Part shown: one piece after another, positions 50,061 through 64,000 of the stretch
Layout of the letters: every line of letters begins with the position of its first letter
Position numbering within the stretch: position 1 is the stretch's first letter
Assembly (NCBI GenBank): GCA_013397075.1
Contig: VWZS01000496.1
Span: 744,001-808,000 of the forward strand
Source of the DNA: Rhabdornis inornatus
Lineage: Eukaryota; Chordata; Aves; Passeriformes; Rhabdornithidae
DNA length: 64,000 bases
Direction of reading: 5' to 3'
Position numbers and translations under genes: made by a program
Notes under the pieces: model-generated
What the model was told of the DNA's origin: nothing
The model's database searches: none
The model's input: the letters and a program-made list of their open reading frames with translations, nothing else

Positions 50061-50883
50061 AGGGCTCGGAGAGCCCCCGGTGCGGGGCAGGATGGGGCAG
50101 GTGTGTGTGGCAGCCGCCGGGTAGGGGCTGGTGAGCCGACGTGCTCCTTGCGAGGCAGATGAAACCTGGGCTTCTTCCCCCAGGTTAAAGAAAAGCCTCC
50201 CTGGAGTCGGAGGCTTGGTCCCCTAGTGAACGCTGGAATACTGTGATATTACAGCGGGAGACTCAGTGCAGCCCATGCCCTCCCAGCCCTCCCCAGGAGA
50301 TGCTGTAACCTGGGCACTGAGCAGTGGAGGAATAACATGGATTTCGTGCATAATGAGCACGTCTTCATTTATCTGAAATTTAACCTCTTTTGTTGAAATG
50401 GTGTAAAATAAGGCACAAATCCAACACGGATTAACACCTGGTTCCATCATTTTAGTTTAGCTTGATACAAGCCAGATCTAAATCAAGATGAGACTAAGGT
50501 TTGTATTGATTAAACCCGCAGATTTCAGTTTGTAACAAAATTGCTGAACCAGGGCAAGTTGCATAGGGGCAACCTGGGTAAACATGTTCCAACTTTGAGA
50601 AATTAATTAATTTTCCTCCCTGCCCATACAGAAACTGGAAATCTGGGGTCACAGAAGAATGTCACTAAAGGAAGAATATTAGTTGAAGCAACTTTGTCTT
50701 TAGTCCAGCTGGGAGTCAGAACTCCTAGTCTTTAACTTCAGCTCTAACAGTTGGATGCACAAGTGTGCTCTTGTGAGAAATATTTGGGGAACATTGGACA
50801 TGCAAGTGCATAATTCTGTACAAGCTTGTAGCTTACTTTGTACCACAGACTATCCAACTTTTTAAGCACCTTAAATTTTGATT

Positions 50884-50889
50884 AATAAA
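50884..50889 (+). terminator. Possible polyadenylation signal of a divergent transcript
   Basis: AATAAA lies in GATTAATAAAGTTTGGTTTG, so the signal is followed at once by T/G-rich sequence of the kind that promotes 3' cleavage. It is about 0.8 kb to the right of the CpG island and in the orientation of a transcript leaving the island away from AFAP1. AATAAA is common by chance in AT-rich DNA, so this is weak support. Confidence 0.25.
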
Positions 50890-53800
50890 GTTTGGTTTGT
50901 TCTAGCCAGGTTTAATGTGCTCTTCTGTCCTGTTTCATCATCTTCAGTTATTCCAAGAAGGCGATACCAAAGGTAACAGGTTTGACCAGGGAAATTCTAT
51001 TTAGTCAGCATGTACACTGTATGGCCACCTAGGAGATGCATGAGATCTCTGTAGCCTAAAACAGGAGAACTGAATTCACAGCCCAACCTTTTCAACAAGC
51101 GTTACTTAGCCTAAAATCTCACTTTCAGCTGTTTTCTTTCTTGTATGCCTTTGGGTACGGGCAGGGAAGGACTTGCCTACTGGATGAGCTATTACAGCAG
51201 CAGCCTGCTCCTACCTGCCTTTTTTGTATTCTGCTTCTTGGGAGTTGGCAGGGAGAGCTTTGGAGTACTTAGAAGTAGTGATTTTTCAGGCAATAGTAAA
51301 GTGCTTAGCCAGTCTTGAAAAAATTAAACCATAACTCCTCTTTTCCATGGTTCAATTGCTTGCAGCTATTGCTCTCTTTGAGCTACTTAATTTGTATCAT
51401 GACCTGTAAAATATGATCTCTAGGGAGAACAATCCAGTACTTTGCTGTAAAAGCACAGCCCTTGGCTGCTGTAGCGCATGCAGTGTAATCTGACAGTACC
51501 ATTGATTTGTATGCTTGCAGTGAGCACTTCCAGTATGTGCTGGCTTTACTGCCTCTAGTTTTTTGGGTTTTTTTAAATTTTAATGCACACATCACATTAA
51601 GTAACACTTCAGCCTCTGCCTGCCCTAAGACATGCAGGTCTGTAAACAGTACACTTGGTTCTAGCAACACTTCAGAGTACTTATTCCACATAAATGTCCT
51701 GACGAAGTTAGGAAGCTGATCAGCAGAGAAACACAGATGAGAGAGAGTCATCACAAGACCAGCAAGAAAATAAGCACTTTATGCCCTCTGTCAGATATGA
51801 AAGTGAGATAACTTAAGGGTTTGTCCTTAGGCTGTTGGAGAGATTGGTAAAGCAGTGTTCCAAACTCTCTTTATTCCCAATAATTCACTATACAGTTCCA
51901 CTCTATCAAGAGTAACTTCATTACTGTAGAAATAATCTTCATAAGCTTCAGGCAGGACTTGGTGAAGCTTAGTCATACAGATCCCTTATCTTGCCGTAAT
52001 CTTCTTAGCACTGGTTATCACAAAAGAAAAGAAAATAATCAGAGCAAAGAAAAATAAAATAATCAAGTAGTCCCAGCAGTAAAGTATCCAAATTGAGTTG
52101 TTTACAAGACTGGGACTTTAACCATCAGATAATCTGTAGTGTGTTGGAACAGAAAAGTCATGACAATGACAGACCATATTTATTATCTTTAGGATGTCTT
52201 AAAAGAGTTATTTATGCATATTTGAAGATGTTTTTTCCTCTGGAAAATCAACATTGGATGAAATCTGAGAAACACAGGCATGAGAAAAAACATCTCCAAC
52301 CATTTGTTGTGATTTATATCTTGTAAGGTACTCCAAGCAATTTGGATTTGGCTCACTTAAGTAATGTAAAAAGGCAGGAAAATAGTACTTTAGGCATTTA
52401 GAACTGTGGGTCAGTTTTTAAAAATACACTCAATTCCACTTCAGATCTGCCTTGGACTGAGTCCAAAACCTGACAACTCATTAGTTTTAAGAGGCCCCAA
52501 AATCTCAGCAACATCCTATTGAGAAAACAAGTGTAAGAAAACCTCTTGGATGCTGCAAGTGATGACTGGTACTCCCTGAAAGTCTGCTCAATACTTTCCA
52601 GTAAGACCTTGTACCTTTCAAGGTGCCTGTACAAGATTATGTTCTTTTTTTTCAGTACCTTAAAGTGAAATCACAGTGGTAAGGAAAAGCCTGTATGTTC
52701 TTGATATTTGGTATCAGAAAGACTGTAAAATAATTTGCCTCTTTGGATTGCTTTTTTCTTTTCTTTGGAAGGAGGGTTGAGCAGACAAAAAAGGCCTAGA
52801 ATTGGCAAAATGTTGACTTCACGTGAGACCCCGCACTGTGACACTGGTGTGTCAGGAAGGGGAGGTGAGGCTCCCTGGAGCAAGCCTTGCTGCAGCTGCC
52901 TCCTGGTGTGTCCCAACTCCTGCCCTCACATCGTGGATGGGCTCAGGGAAGAGTGAAAAGCAGGCAAAAATACTGTGCAATCTGGGCTGGCAAGAGATGG
53001 AGTGATATTACAGCAATTGCCACTCTCTTCAGTAAAACATATTGATGGCAGGATTTCAAAAGCAGGAGGAAGTTACGGCTTTTTAGAACAGAAATCTTCT
53101 TCTGTTACTTTGAAATTTTTCAGTAAGGAAAACGTCACTGTTTCTGCAGTTGTCTCAGACACTCAAGGCATTTACAGACTAGGAATAAATATATTTTACA
53201 GAAATAGAAAAAAGCTCTTGATAAAGATAGGGTCTTTATCCCTTTCTTATCATACACGGTGATCCTGTTACAGAAGAATCAATTGTTATTAAGAACCTAA
53301 TACTCAGCATATTTTTGATTTTTTTTTTAAAGAGTATCATGAGTTATTGCTTCTTGGGTCCCACATAATTTCCAGGTCCACTGGGGGAAAAAGTAACTAT
53401 ATTTTAGATACACTTGAAAAATTTGTTTCAGGAATCTTATAGTGCTGAGTACATATATGATCCAAAAGGACTTATACAGCAGAAATGCCATTCACCTTTG
53501 TGCAAAAAGCAAATTTGAAAAAGTGTGCATTATAGAACCTTCAAGAGCAAGGATTATGCTGCTTTTCTATAATGCACAGACCTCTCCTTACTCTCCACAC
53601 AGATAGGTTATCTGTGTAACAAAGCTATCTGCAAGTAAATTCACAAAGATGTAAATACTTTAAATTAGATTCTTGATTTTGAATCAGGGCAAAGGAAGGA
53701 ATATATAAAAAATTATAATATGCATTTCACAGAATCTTAATGTGCAGGTAAAAATAGTTACTTTCCACTTATATTCTTCTGCTTGAACTAAACATAAGCA

Positions 53801-56800
53801 AACAATCCTTCCTTCTGATTTCAGTTTTTGAAGAGATTCTGTATAACCTGACCTTTGCGCTCCAGTGCAGGTACGAATGCCAGTAACTTCAGTGGGATTA
53901 GCATTTAGTTACTGACATTTTCAAAATACTATGCTAACATCCTTTTATTAAATGCATATTAAACCCTCAGAATCGCTGAAGTGTAGCTCTGTCTTTGGGT
54001 ATTACTAACTTGGAAAAAAAATCCTATTCTTGTAATTCTACTTCTTATAAATTTAAATTTTACATTAAAGTTGAATACAGTAGGGGAAGATTTCCTCTAA
54101 GTCTTGCTTCATTGCTCCTTCTTTCTTTAAATTCAAGCAACATTGGGCCAAAAATGGAATCTTATTGAAAGATAAATTTTAGCTTCTATTCTATTTATAT
54201 TGTCTCCTGTGCCATTTAAAAATGGAGTAAATTATTTCAGTAGTCTTTGATTCAATTATATTATTTTTACTGCACAATAAAAATAATCAGTTGTCATACT
54301 CAAAAAAGGGATTAAGACAAAAAATGCAATTTGAAGAATTTGATGCTTATACAGCAACTCATACAGTCCTCCTGGCACTTCCATCTGTCAAAAACTAATT
54401 GTCAGATGAAAAATGTCTAGTACAAAATTGGGGAAAAATGGGGATCTCAAAGTGTTTATGATCCACATCCATAAATTGAAAGAATTTTTTTTTTAAAGTG
54501 ACTAGCAAGATTGCCAAGTGACATGAAGAATTTTAACCCTGTTCCTCCAGTGAATTATTCCAGGTCAGAGAACTGAAAGGAAGTCAGACAGACCATTAAC
54601 AACCTCAGTTGTTTAATTTGCTATCAATCATGGTGCCTTCTCAATTATCAGTTAATAGAAAAAAATTATAGTAGTAGTGTGAGAAATAATAGTGACTTGT
54701 GTCAGAGTTCAGAATCATGTCCACTTAAATGGAAAAAACCACCAGCAATTTGCAAGACTGAGGTTAGGTCAAGCAAGGCATCAACATAATGTAGATTTGT
54801 AACAAAAGAAGTCAGACATTCTTAATTTTCTTCTTCCCCACCTCCCTCCTCAAAAAAAAAAAAAGTTAACGTGCTTGACATAACACAGAAAATAGGAAGC
54901 CTTTATTCTGTCAGACCATTCCTGAACACAAGATACAATGGGCTGAGAGAAATTTGCAGAAGAACTATCAAGGGCAAAAAAAAGTTTTAATCTTGAAAGA
55001 AATAAAAAATATTGCAATTTTTAGTGGAGGGACCAGGTAAAGGATGTAATAAAAGAATGTATCATAGCAAATGGAAGAAACAGGTCAACAGCAAATCATC
55101 CATGGCACAAACGTAACCAGGTTCAAAACCAGAAATCAGCGGTATCCAGACTTTTAACAAAGGTGAATATAGAGTAGCTGGGACACTGATGCACAAATTG
55201 TGATACATTTACCTGTGTGAGACACGTTGCTTTTGCCTGGTTTTGGTTTCCTCCTGATCACTCTGGAGCTGCTGCTTGTCCAGACTGGCAGGGAAGGACT
55301 GGCTGGTCCCAACTGCTTGGGTGCTGCAGATGTCTGTCCAGGCATCACAGACACACAGAACTCATTACAAACTCACACCTACCTGTGAGCACAGATGTCT
55401 GACACCAAGGGCAAGGAAGACAATGCCCTAAATCATGAAAAGTAGCAGCACTTAGAACTAACTTCTCTGAGCTGTAATTCACAGAGATGGTGGTTGTGAG
55501 GAGGGAGTAACGACCTGCTGCAATAACAGAACAAACTGCAATTTGCTGTGGGTGCTTCATTACCTGGGAGTTAACTGAGATCTTGCTTTTCATGGCCATG
55601 CACTTTTACTGAGCACCACCTTTTCTAACATGGCTTTTCACAGACCAGAAAAAGTGAGAAGGGATACAAAGATTCAAAAAGGCTGAGCCAGCACCTCCTA
55701 TGAGCCTTTAAAGATTTAGCCATATCTCAGAGGCAGCTTGGATATGAAGAAGGGATGCAAGCATCCTGTATAAATTTACATGTACAAGAGATTCACATCT
55801 GTCATTGTGGTATGAGTAACAGTCATCTTTTATTTTTTTTTTCAGATACTCAAGATTTATGCAAAATGATAGCCACAACTGAGACCTATCAAGTAATCAC
55901 ATTGGTCAAAGGTCAGTTGAGGTCTTAGGAAGCTTATAAAATGACTCTGTCCTTTTCCTCACACACAAATCAAGGGGCAGGAGAATATGAATATAAGGAC
56001 ACTCTGAAGCTCATGCACCAGAGTTGAGTGCCAGACAGAAGTGCCTGGATCTCATCTAGCTCATCTGCAAATAACAGAACAGCATTTTCCTGCAGGTATG
56101 TGAAATGTCAAATAAATAGCTCCTAAAAATCAAAATGCAGAATGCAAGACTAGGCATCTCTCTTTGTCTGAACTGTATCTTTTTTTGCCCATGTAAAATT
56201 AGCCTTGTCTCAGAGGGTTATTAGATTCCAGGTACTGTCTCACAACTATGTATTTTGTTTCTGCAATTACAGGTTTCAGAGTTCTCCCCTGAATCACGAG
56301 GAAAAGAAATACCAGAAGGTCAGACAAAAATGTGCAGCCTTCTCAGACAGCTATAATGGTAACCTGGCATTTCTATCTGGAATTGTTGGTCAGATATTCC
56401 TTCAGCAACCACAAACCCCCACATATTCTTTTGTCTCAAAAACTGTGATGATGAAATGCTGGCTCTTTCATTGCTGAGTTTGAGACATGTCTTCTTTGAA
56501 ATACATGAGGTGAGAATTAGGTCCTACATAGGGTTGACATAAGCAGCTGAGACATACAGCTGAGATCCAAGAATGTAAATTAAATTTCTGACAGAATTCC
56601 CCTGCTTCTTGTATACATATCAAAATAAGTTTCTCCAAGAGCTATATTGATCTTTTTGAACTGCATAGCCACAGCCATACTTATGAAAATGCTGAAAATG
56701 TCCTTGAAAACAAGACTATAGAACAGTAACTTAATAAGTCTAAAGAGCATTATCTGAAAAACAGCCCATGAGTCGAGACTCAGTTTTTTACTGCCAACAC

Positions 56801-57806
56801 CAGACCACGCTATCAGATGGAACATTCTGGCAAAGTCTTATCTCATTACTCTGAATGCCTTTTCCATTTTGTAATGCTATATAAGATTAGCATATGGAAC
56901 CCTGTTAAAATAAACCTGAATATTTACTATGCACATGTCAGTCTATCCACTTTAATTAGACACTCAATAGTTCCTGAAAGAAAACTACATGACTAAAATT
57001 TCAATTTGCAGTTTTTAAACGGGGAAAACATGATAGATTTTAGAAACAGAAATTTGTATTCTCTGGTATATTATGGTCTGGTTTATGGAGTTCAGGTGAT
57101 GTACAGACAGCTTATCAATTAAGTAAATTACAATGTTACTCACTTTATGGTCCTTCTACACTGGTATATTTGGCTGGTGCCAAATGCAGCACACAATATC
57201 ATACTGTAAATGTGAATTTAGTTAGTCTAGAGAGCATAACTGAATAGGTCACTGCACCATATGACAGTAGATGCTTTAAATATAGAGTGATACATTGGCA
57301 TGCATCATGTGAAAAAACGAACATCTTACTGAGCTGTGCCACCTTTGCACAGAACAGACATCTACAGATCATTTCAAACTTCCATGGAAATGAAATAAGG
57401 ACACACAAGAGTACTTGTTCATCTAAAGTCAGCAAAGGTTTTGTGTATGGAAGCCAAAATTCCTTTTTGGTTTTGGCTAGTAGTAGGAACGTAAGTTGAT
57501 AAACTGACTGTCTTCTAAAACATTTTTGCGTGTTCGGCATTGAATGCATGACTGTTCAGTGAATGGTATAACGACCACAAAAAATTACTGTGCTAGGGAG
57601 TTTTTTGAGATCTGTGCAACTCAAAGAACTTTCCTGATTGCTTGAAAGTGATTTGGTAACATGGTCTAGGAACTGCCAGTGGTTTTAAGACTGGTATTCC
57701 ACTGACTTGGTAAAAACTGGTTAATTTCCCCCCAACAGACTGTAGGCATATAATTAATTTCATCCAAGATTAGATAGCCTGCAATGTGTACTTCTGCAGA
57801 GTGATT

Positions 57807-57918
57807 GCTTTCTTTATAGTCAGTGGACAGGAATATGATAGGGGAAATTCATCTCATATTTTGAAAATTAGGATGTGAATGAAGAGCTTTTTTCTCTTCA
57901 CTGACTATAAAAGAAAGC
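57807..57918. repeat. Inverted repeat with 19-20 nt arms
   Basis: GCTTTCTTTATAGTCAGTG at 57807-57825 is matched by CACTGACTATAAAAGAAAGC at 57899-57918. The reverse complement of the second arm differs from the first by one extra T. The intervening 73 bases show no comparable pairing by eye. A transcript from either strand could fold into a long stem with a large loop. It may be the remains of a small terminal-inverted-repeat element, but I saw no flanking target duplication. Confidence 0.85.
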
Positions 57919-59011
57919 ACAGAATGACAAAGGAATTTGTCAGCAAATCTAGAAAGAGGAAGGGGTACAACTCCTAACAGAATTGGGCATTGAGATAAGA
58001 ACTGATGCTTATGAGCTAAAAAGTCTAGATGAGGGGTATGTAAAACAAGAATTGTACCTGGTTTAGCTCAGGTAGGACAAGGACCTTCAAGAGACACTTT
58101 TAAGGCTTGACATTGTAACAGATGAACTGTCTCAAAACAGTGTAAATGGGTCAAATAGCTCACATGAGCCCACCATCCTCACTTTCTGCTGGTGCATAAA
58201 ACAGTAAAGCAGCACAGAGTTTTTGATTGCCTGTGGTGCTCAGTAATGCACTTTTCCCTTACAGCACAGGTTGAATCCCACACCAGTACAAAAGCTGCTG
58301 TGGTTAAGAAATTTTCAAATTATTTATGAAAATCCATACTGAACCTGATCTGCACTGATACATGGATTTCTTTGATCAACCTGTGATTTTCTTAGTTGCT
58401 GAGAAAATGCCTGTAAGCAATATGGTGTCCCAAGAACGCGTGGATGAGAAGAGTGGTCATCGCCAATGTCAAATTTCCTCATAATACTTCTCCAACCAAT
58501 TGTTCTCCTGGATTTAGTTTTTCATAGTTGCAATGGACCCTGCTGGTCACCTTTAGGATTGGCCCCTTTCAATGGGCTGCCATTTTTCACAAGATAATGC
58601 AACAAGCTATTGTAGGTTGAAGAGCATTATGGATGTGGTCTACATGTGATCAGGAGCTCTCATTTGAAACTGGCTAATGGTTCTCTACACAGGCTGAAGG
58701 TTCTGCACATCACCAGTGAAGAAAATTTTGCTTGGTGAGATGTCACAGTCGCTTGCTGGATTGTTTAAATCAAGCCAAACTTTACAGAAACTTTGCATTT
58801 GAAGGTACAGTCAACACTCTCCTCAGTGAGCAAATTTAATGCAAATTAGATACTATTTACATTACTATCACGGGAAGACCTTATCCGGAGCAGCAATATA
58901 ACCTAAAAAATTATACACACATTAGCAAAGTCATTCAGTTATGCCTTTGTTTTAATGAATTTTTTTAAACATTTGTATCATCAGACAAAACATTTAGGTC
59001 ATGAGAAAATA

Positions 59012-59017
59012 TTTATT
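59012..59017 (-). terminator. ABLIM2: Candidate ABLIM2 polyadenylation signal
   Basis: TTTATT on the plus strand gives AATAAA on the minus strand. It is the first canonical hexamer I found downstream of the ABLIM2 stop codon, implying a 3' UTR of about 1.55 kb. Variant hexamers occur earlier (for example TATAAA near 59692 and ATTAAA near 59325), so shorter UTRs are possible. Confidence 0.4.
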
Positions 59018-60561
59018 TCCAACAGCATGGACTTTGAAAGTTAGTTGGAAGAAGGCATGTTCAATGCTATGATTTTTCCAATGCTGGGTCAGTTGAAATA
59101 GTGTGTTGTAGTGCATATATTAACCAGTTACCTTAGGGAAATGCGAAAAGACATAGTGAAGTAGGAGGTGAGTACAAACATCCAAGGCAGTAAAAATGCA
59201 GAATACTGACACATGGTTGAAAAATGTACTTTTTGTAATGCTCATTTAGTATCACACAAAACTAGCAACTCACTTTAAAACATTCTTTGTCAGCAACCAT
59301 ACCTCTGACCAAATGAAATTATTAAATTTAATACAGTCTTTCAGCTGGAAGAGATATTAAAGTCTAACACTTATATCAAATGCTTAGATTTTGTTAGCTT
59401 TGCTTGTTATTAAGATAGTTTCAAGGTACTGCACTGGTATCACATAGTTTGTTTTTTTTCAAATTGACTTGTACAGAAACATGCAAATAGTAATGCATGA
59501 GGGTTTTATGTATTTGATTCTAATTGTCTGTATTATTGATAGAGCACACCAAGCTTTTTTTGTTACATTTTATGCTGAACTGTTCCATTTCCACATCTAT
59601 CAAATGCCATCACAGTTTTCATGGCTTACTGTCTAAAGCTGAGAAAGTAAGAATGCCTTCACTTAGGACATATATTAATGAAAATAATTCTTTTATAGAT
59701 AGATATATCTATCTACATAGTAATTAAGATTACATGGTATTTTATCAGCATGAAATGTAAAAAAAACATTCTTCAAACACCCCAAACTAGTAGGAAACCA
59801 CAGTCAACTGGCACAATACACTCTTAAACCAGTTTTGTATAAGGCTTCAGTTTTCCTGATGAATGGAACTAAATCTTAGTAGGTCTGTATACATTTTAGT
59901 AATTATAACCGTTCTATGTCACAATATATTCTTAATAAAATAAAAACTCTGGTGTTGTAATTAAAGATAGCTAGTTACCTTCTAGACAAATATGATCTTT
60001 TAAAGAGTACACTGTGTTTAAATATAAGAAGTAGAATTAAGGTGCTTCCATATTTCTGCTTTCATTCTTAAAAAGTACCACAGACAGACAATTGCAATAA
60101 TTGCTTGCGGATATGCTTTTCTTTGGCTTTTACCATGTCTTCAATAGCATCTGATCCCCCGCTGGAAAATTTCTATAATAATTACTTACTTGATTTTGTA
60201 AAAATTGCATTATAAAACTGAATGGAACAAAATGTTGGATGCATTTCCTGTGTACAGCTACACTTCCTTCTCTTTCAGAATTTCCATTTGCATCAAGCAA
60301 CAAATGCAAGCAACAATAAATTTAAAGCTAAATTTTTTGCACATTGTAAACTGGGTAGGACCAGGAGTTACTGACAAAACCAGCTGGAAATGCAAGATTA
60401 GCAAATTCTCTGTACCCCAACACATTACCATCTAATCTGTCTTGTTTCCCCGACACATACTAACACAATGAAGCTGGACAATGGTTCAACAGCAAGTGCA
60501 TGTGATAGTTCTGGCAAGACTATTTTTGTTTTGATTAAGCACATATTTCATCTGGGAGGGT
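59018..60561 (-). other. ABLIM2: ABLIM2 3' UTR (inferred)
   Basis: This is non-coding sequence immediately downstream of the ABLIM2 stop codon in the direction of transcription. Its far end is set only by the first canonical AATAAA. It is AT-rich as expected of a 3' UTR, contains a 20-bp perfect palindrome at 59696-59715, and has no recognised repeat. The plus-strand frames at 59524-59727 and 60205-60435 are not supported as genes. Confidence 0.5.
59696..59715. repeat. 20-bp perfect palindrome
   Basis: TAGATAGATATATCTATCTA is its own reverse complement. It looks like a GATA microsatellite meeting its inverse. It lies within the inferred ABLIM2 3' UTR, where it could form a small hairpin. Confidence 0.9.

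Positions 60562-64000
<3,439 letters not shown>

Larger units (their letters stand above)
48905..50150. promoter_or_regulatory. AFAP1: CpG island, AFAP1 promoter
   Basis: CpG dinucleotides, rare in the rest of the window, become frequent from about 48.9 kb and very dense between about 49.4 and 50.1 kb, then stop abruptly near 50150. The densest part contains GC boxes (CCCGCCCC at 50005-50012, GGCGGGG at 50054-50060) of the Sp1/KLF type and a tandem G-run array (49916-49950). No TATA box is evident in the core, as is usual for a CpG-island promoter with dispersed starts. Position, orientation of donors and gene order point to AFAP1 as the gene served. A divergent plus-strand transcript is also possible. 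Long frames on both strands here arise from lack of stop codons in GC-rich DNA. Confidence 0.88.
50151..59011. other. Intergenic spacer between AFAP1 and ABLIM2
   Basis: About 9 kb separates the AFAP1 CpG island from the inferred end of ABLIM2. It is AT-rich without recognised exons or CR1 copies. Notable items are a plus-strand polyadenylation-like signal at 50884 and a long-armed inverted repeat at 57807-57918. The frames at 51383-51754 and 57199-57549 on the minus strand have no recognisable similarity. Enhancers of either gene could lie here, but nothing in the sequence alone proves one. Confidence 0.6.

Noticed and set aside
49564..50134. Long plus-strand frames of 186, 153 and 117 codons in the CpG island
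   Set aside because: All three overlap each other in different frames and consist of Pro/Arg/Gly/Ala-rich low complexity. GC-rich DNA lacks stop codons, so such frames are expected; no domain or conserved motif is visible.

Overview
This is nuclear DNA from a vertebrate, almost certainly a bird. The introns are long and AT-rich, there is one sharp CpG island, and the recognisable interspersed repeats are CR1 LINE fragments. Their 3' ends carry the familiar avian CR1 tail (CATAGAAT... followed by a GGTTGG...GACCTT...GATCATC-type block). There are no operons, ribosome binding sites or prokaryote-like gene density. Nearly all open reading frames in the window are chance frames or remains of CR1.

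Two protein-coding genes are present, both on the minus strand and both only partly inside the window. (1) AFAP1 (actin filament associated protein 1) enters through its first coding exon at 720-848. The exon holds the start codon and the first 42 residues, flanked by clean splice signals. Its promoter is the CpG island at about 48.9-50.15 kb, where non-coding first exons end at candidate donors at 49807 and, as an alternative, 48880. Positions 849-49806 are therefore one intron of about 49 kb inside the 5' UTR. (2) ABLIM2 (actin-binding LIM protein 2) enters through its terminal exon at 60562-60675. It encodes the last 38 residues, including the 36-residue villin headpiece with its lysine-rich actin-binding tail. 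The 3' UTR probably runs down to a polyadenylation signal near 59012. The rest of the gene lies past the right edge.

Layout from left to right: start of AFAP1 intron 2 (1-719); AFAP1 coding exon (720-848); AFAP1 intron 1 (849-49806) with four CR1 fragments, a few possible older repeats and several simple repeats; CpG-island promoter (about 48905-50150); an intergenic spacer of about 9 kb with a possible short divergent transcript ending near 50.9 kb; ABLIM2 3' UTR and last coding exon (about 59012-60675); ABLIM2 terminal intron (60676-64000) with a decayed CR1 piece carrying an open 125-codon frame.

Both genes encode actin cytoskeleton proteins. The order ABLIM2 then AFAP1, both pointing the same way, matches human 4p16 and identifies which abLIM paralogue this is. 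I found no mobile gene cassette, CRISPR array, rRNA, tRNA or viral coding region. The best candidates for something undescribed are regulatory or structural: a two-donor promoter with a tandem G-run array, a long-armed inverted repeat in the spacer, and a Gly-to-Lys change in the ABLIM2 headpiece.
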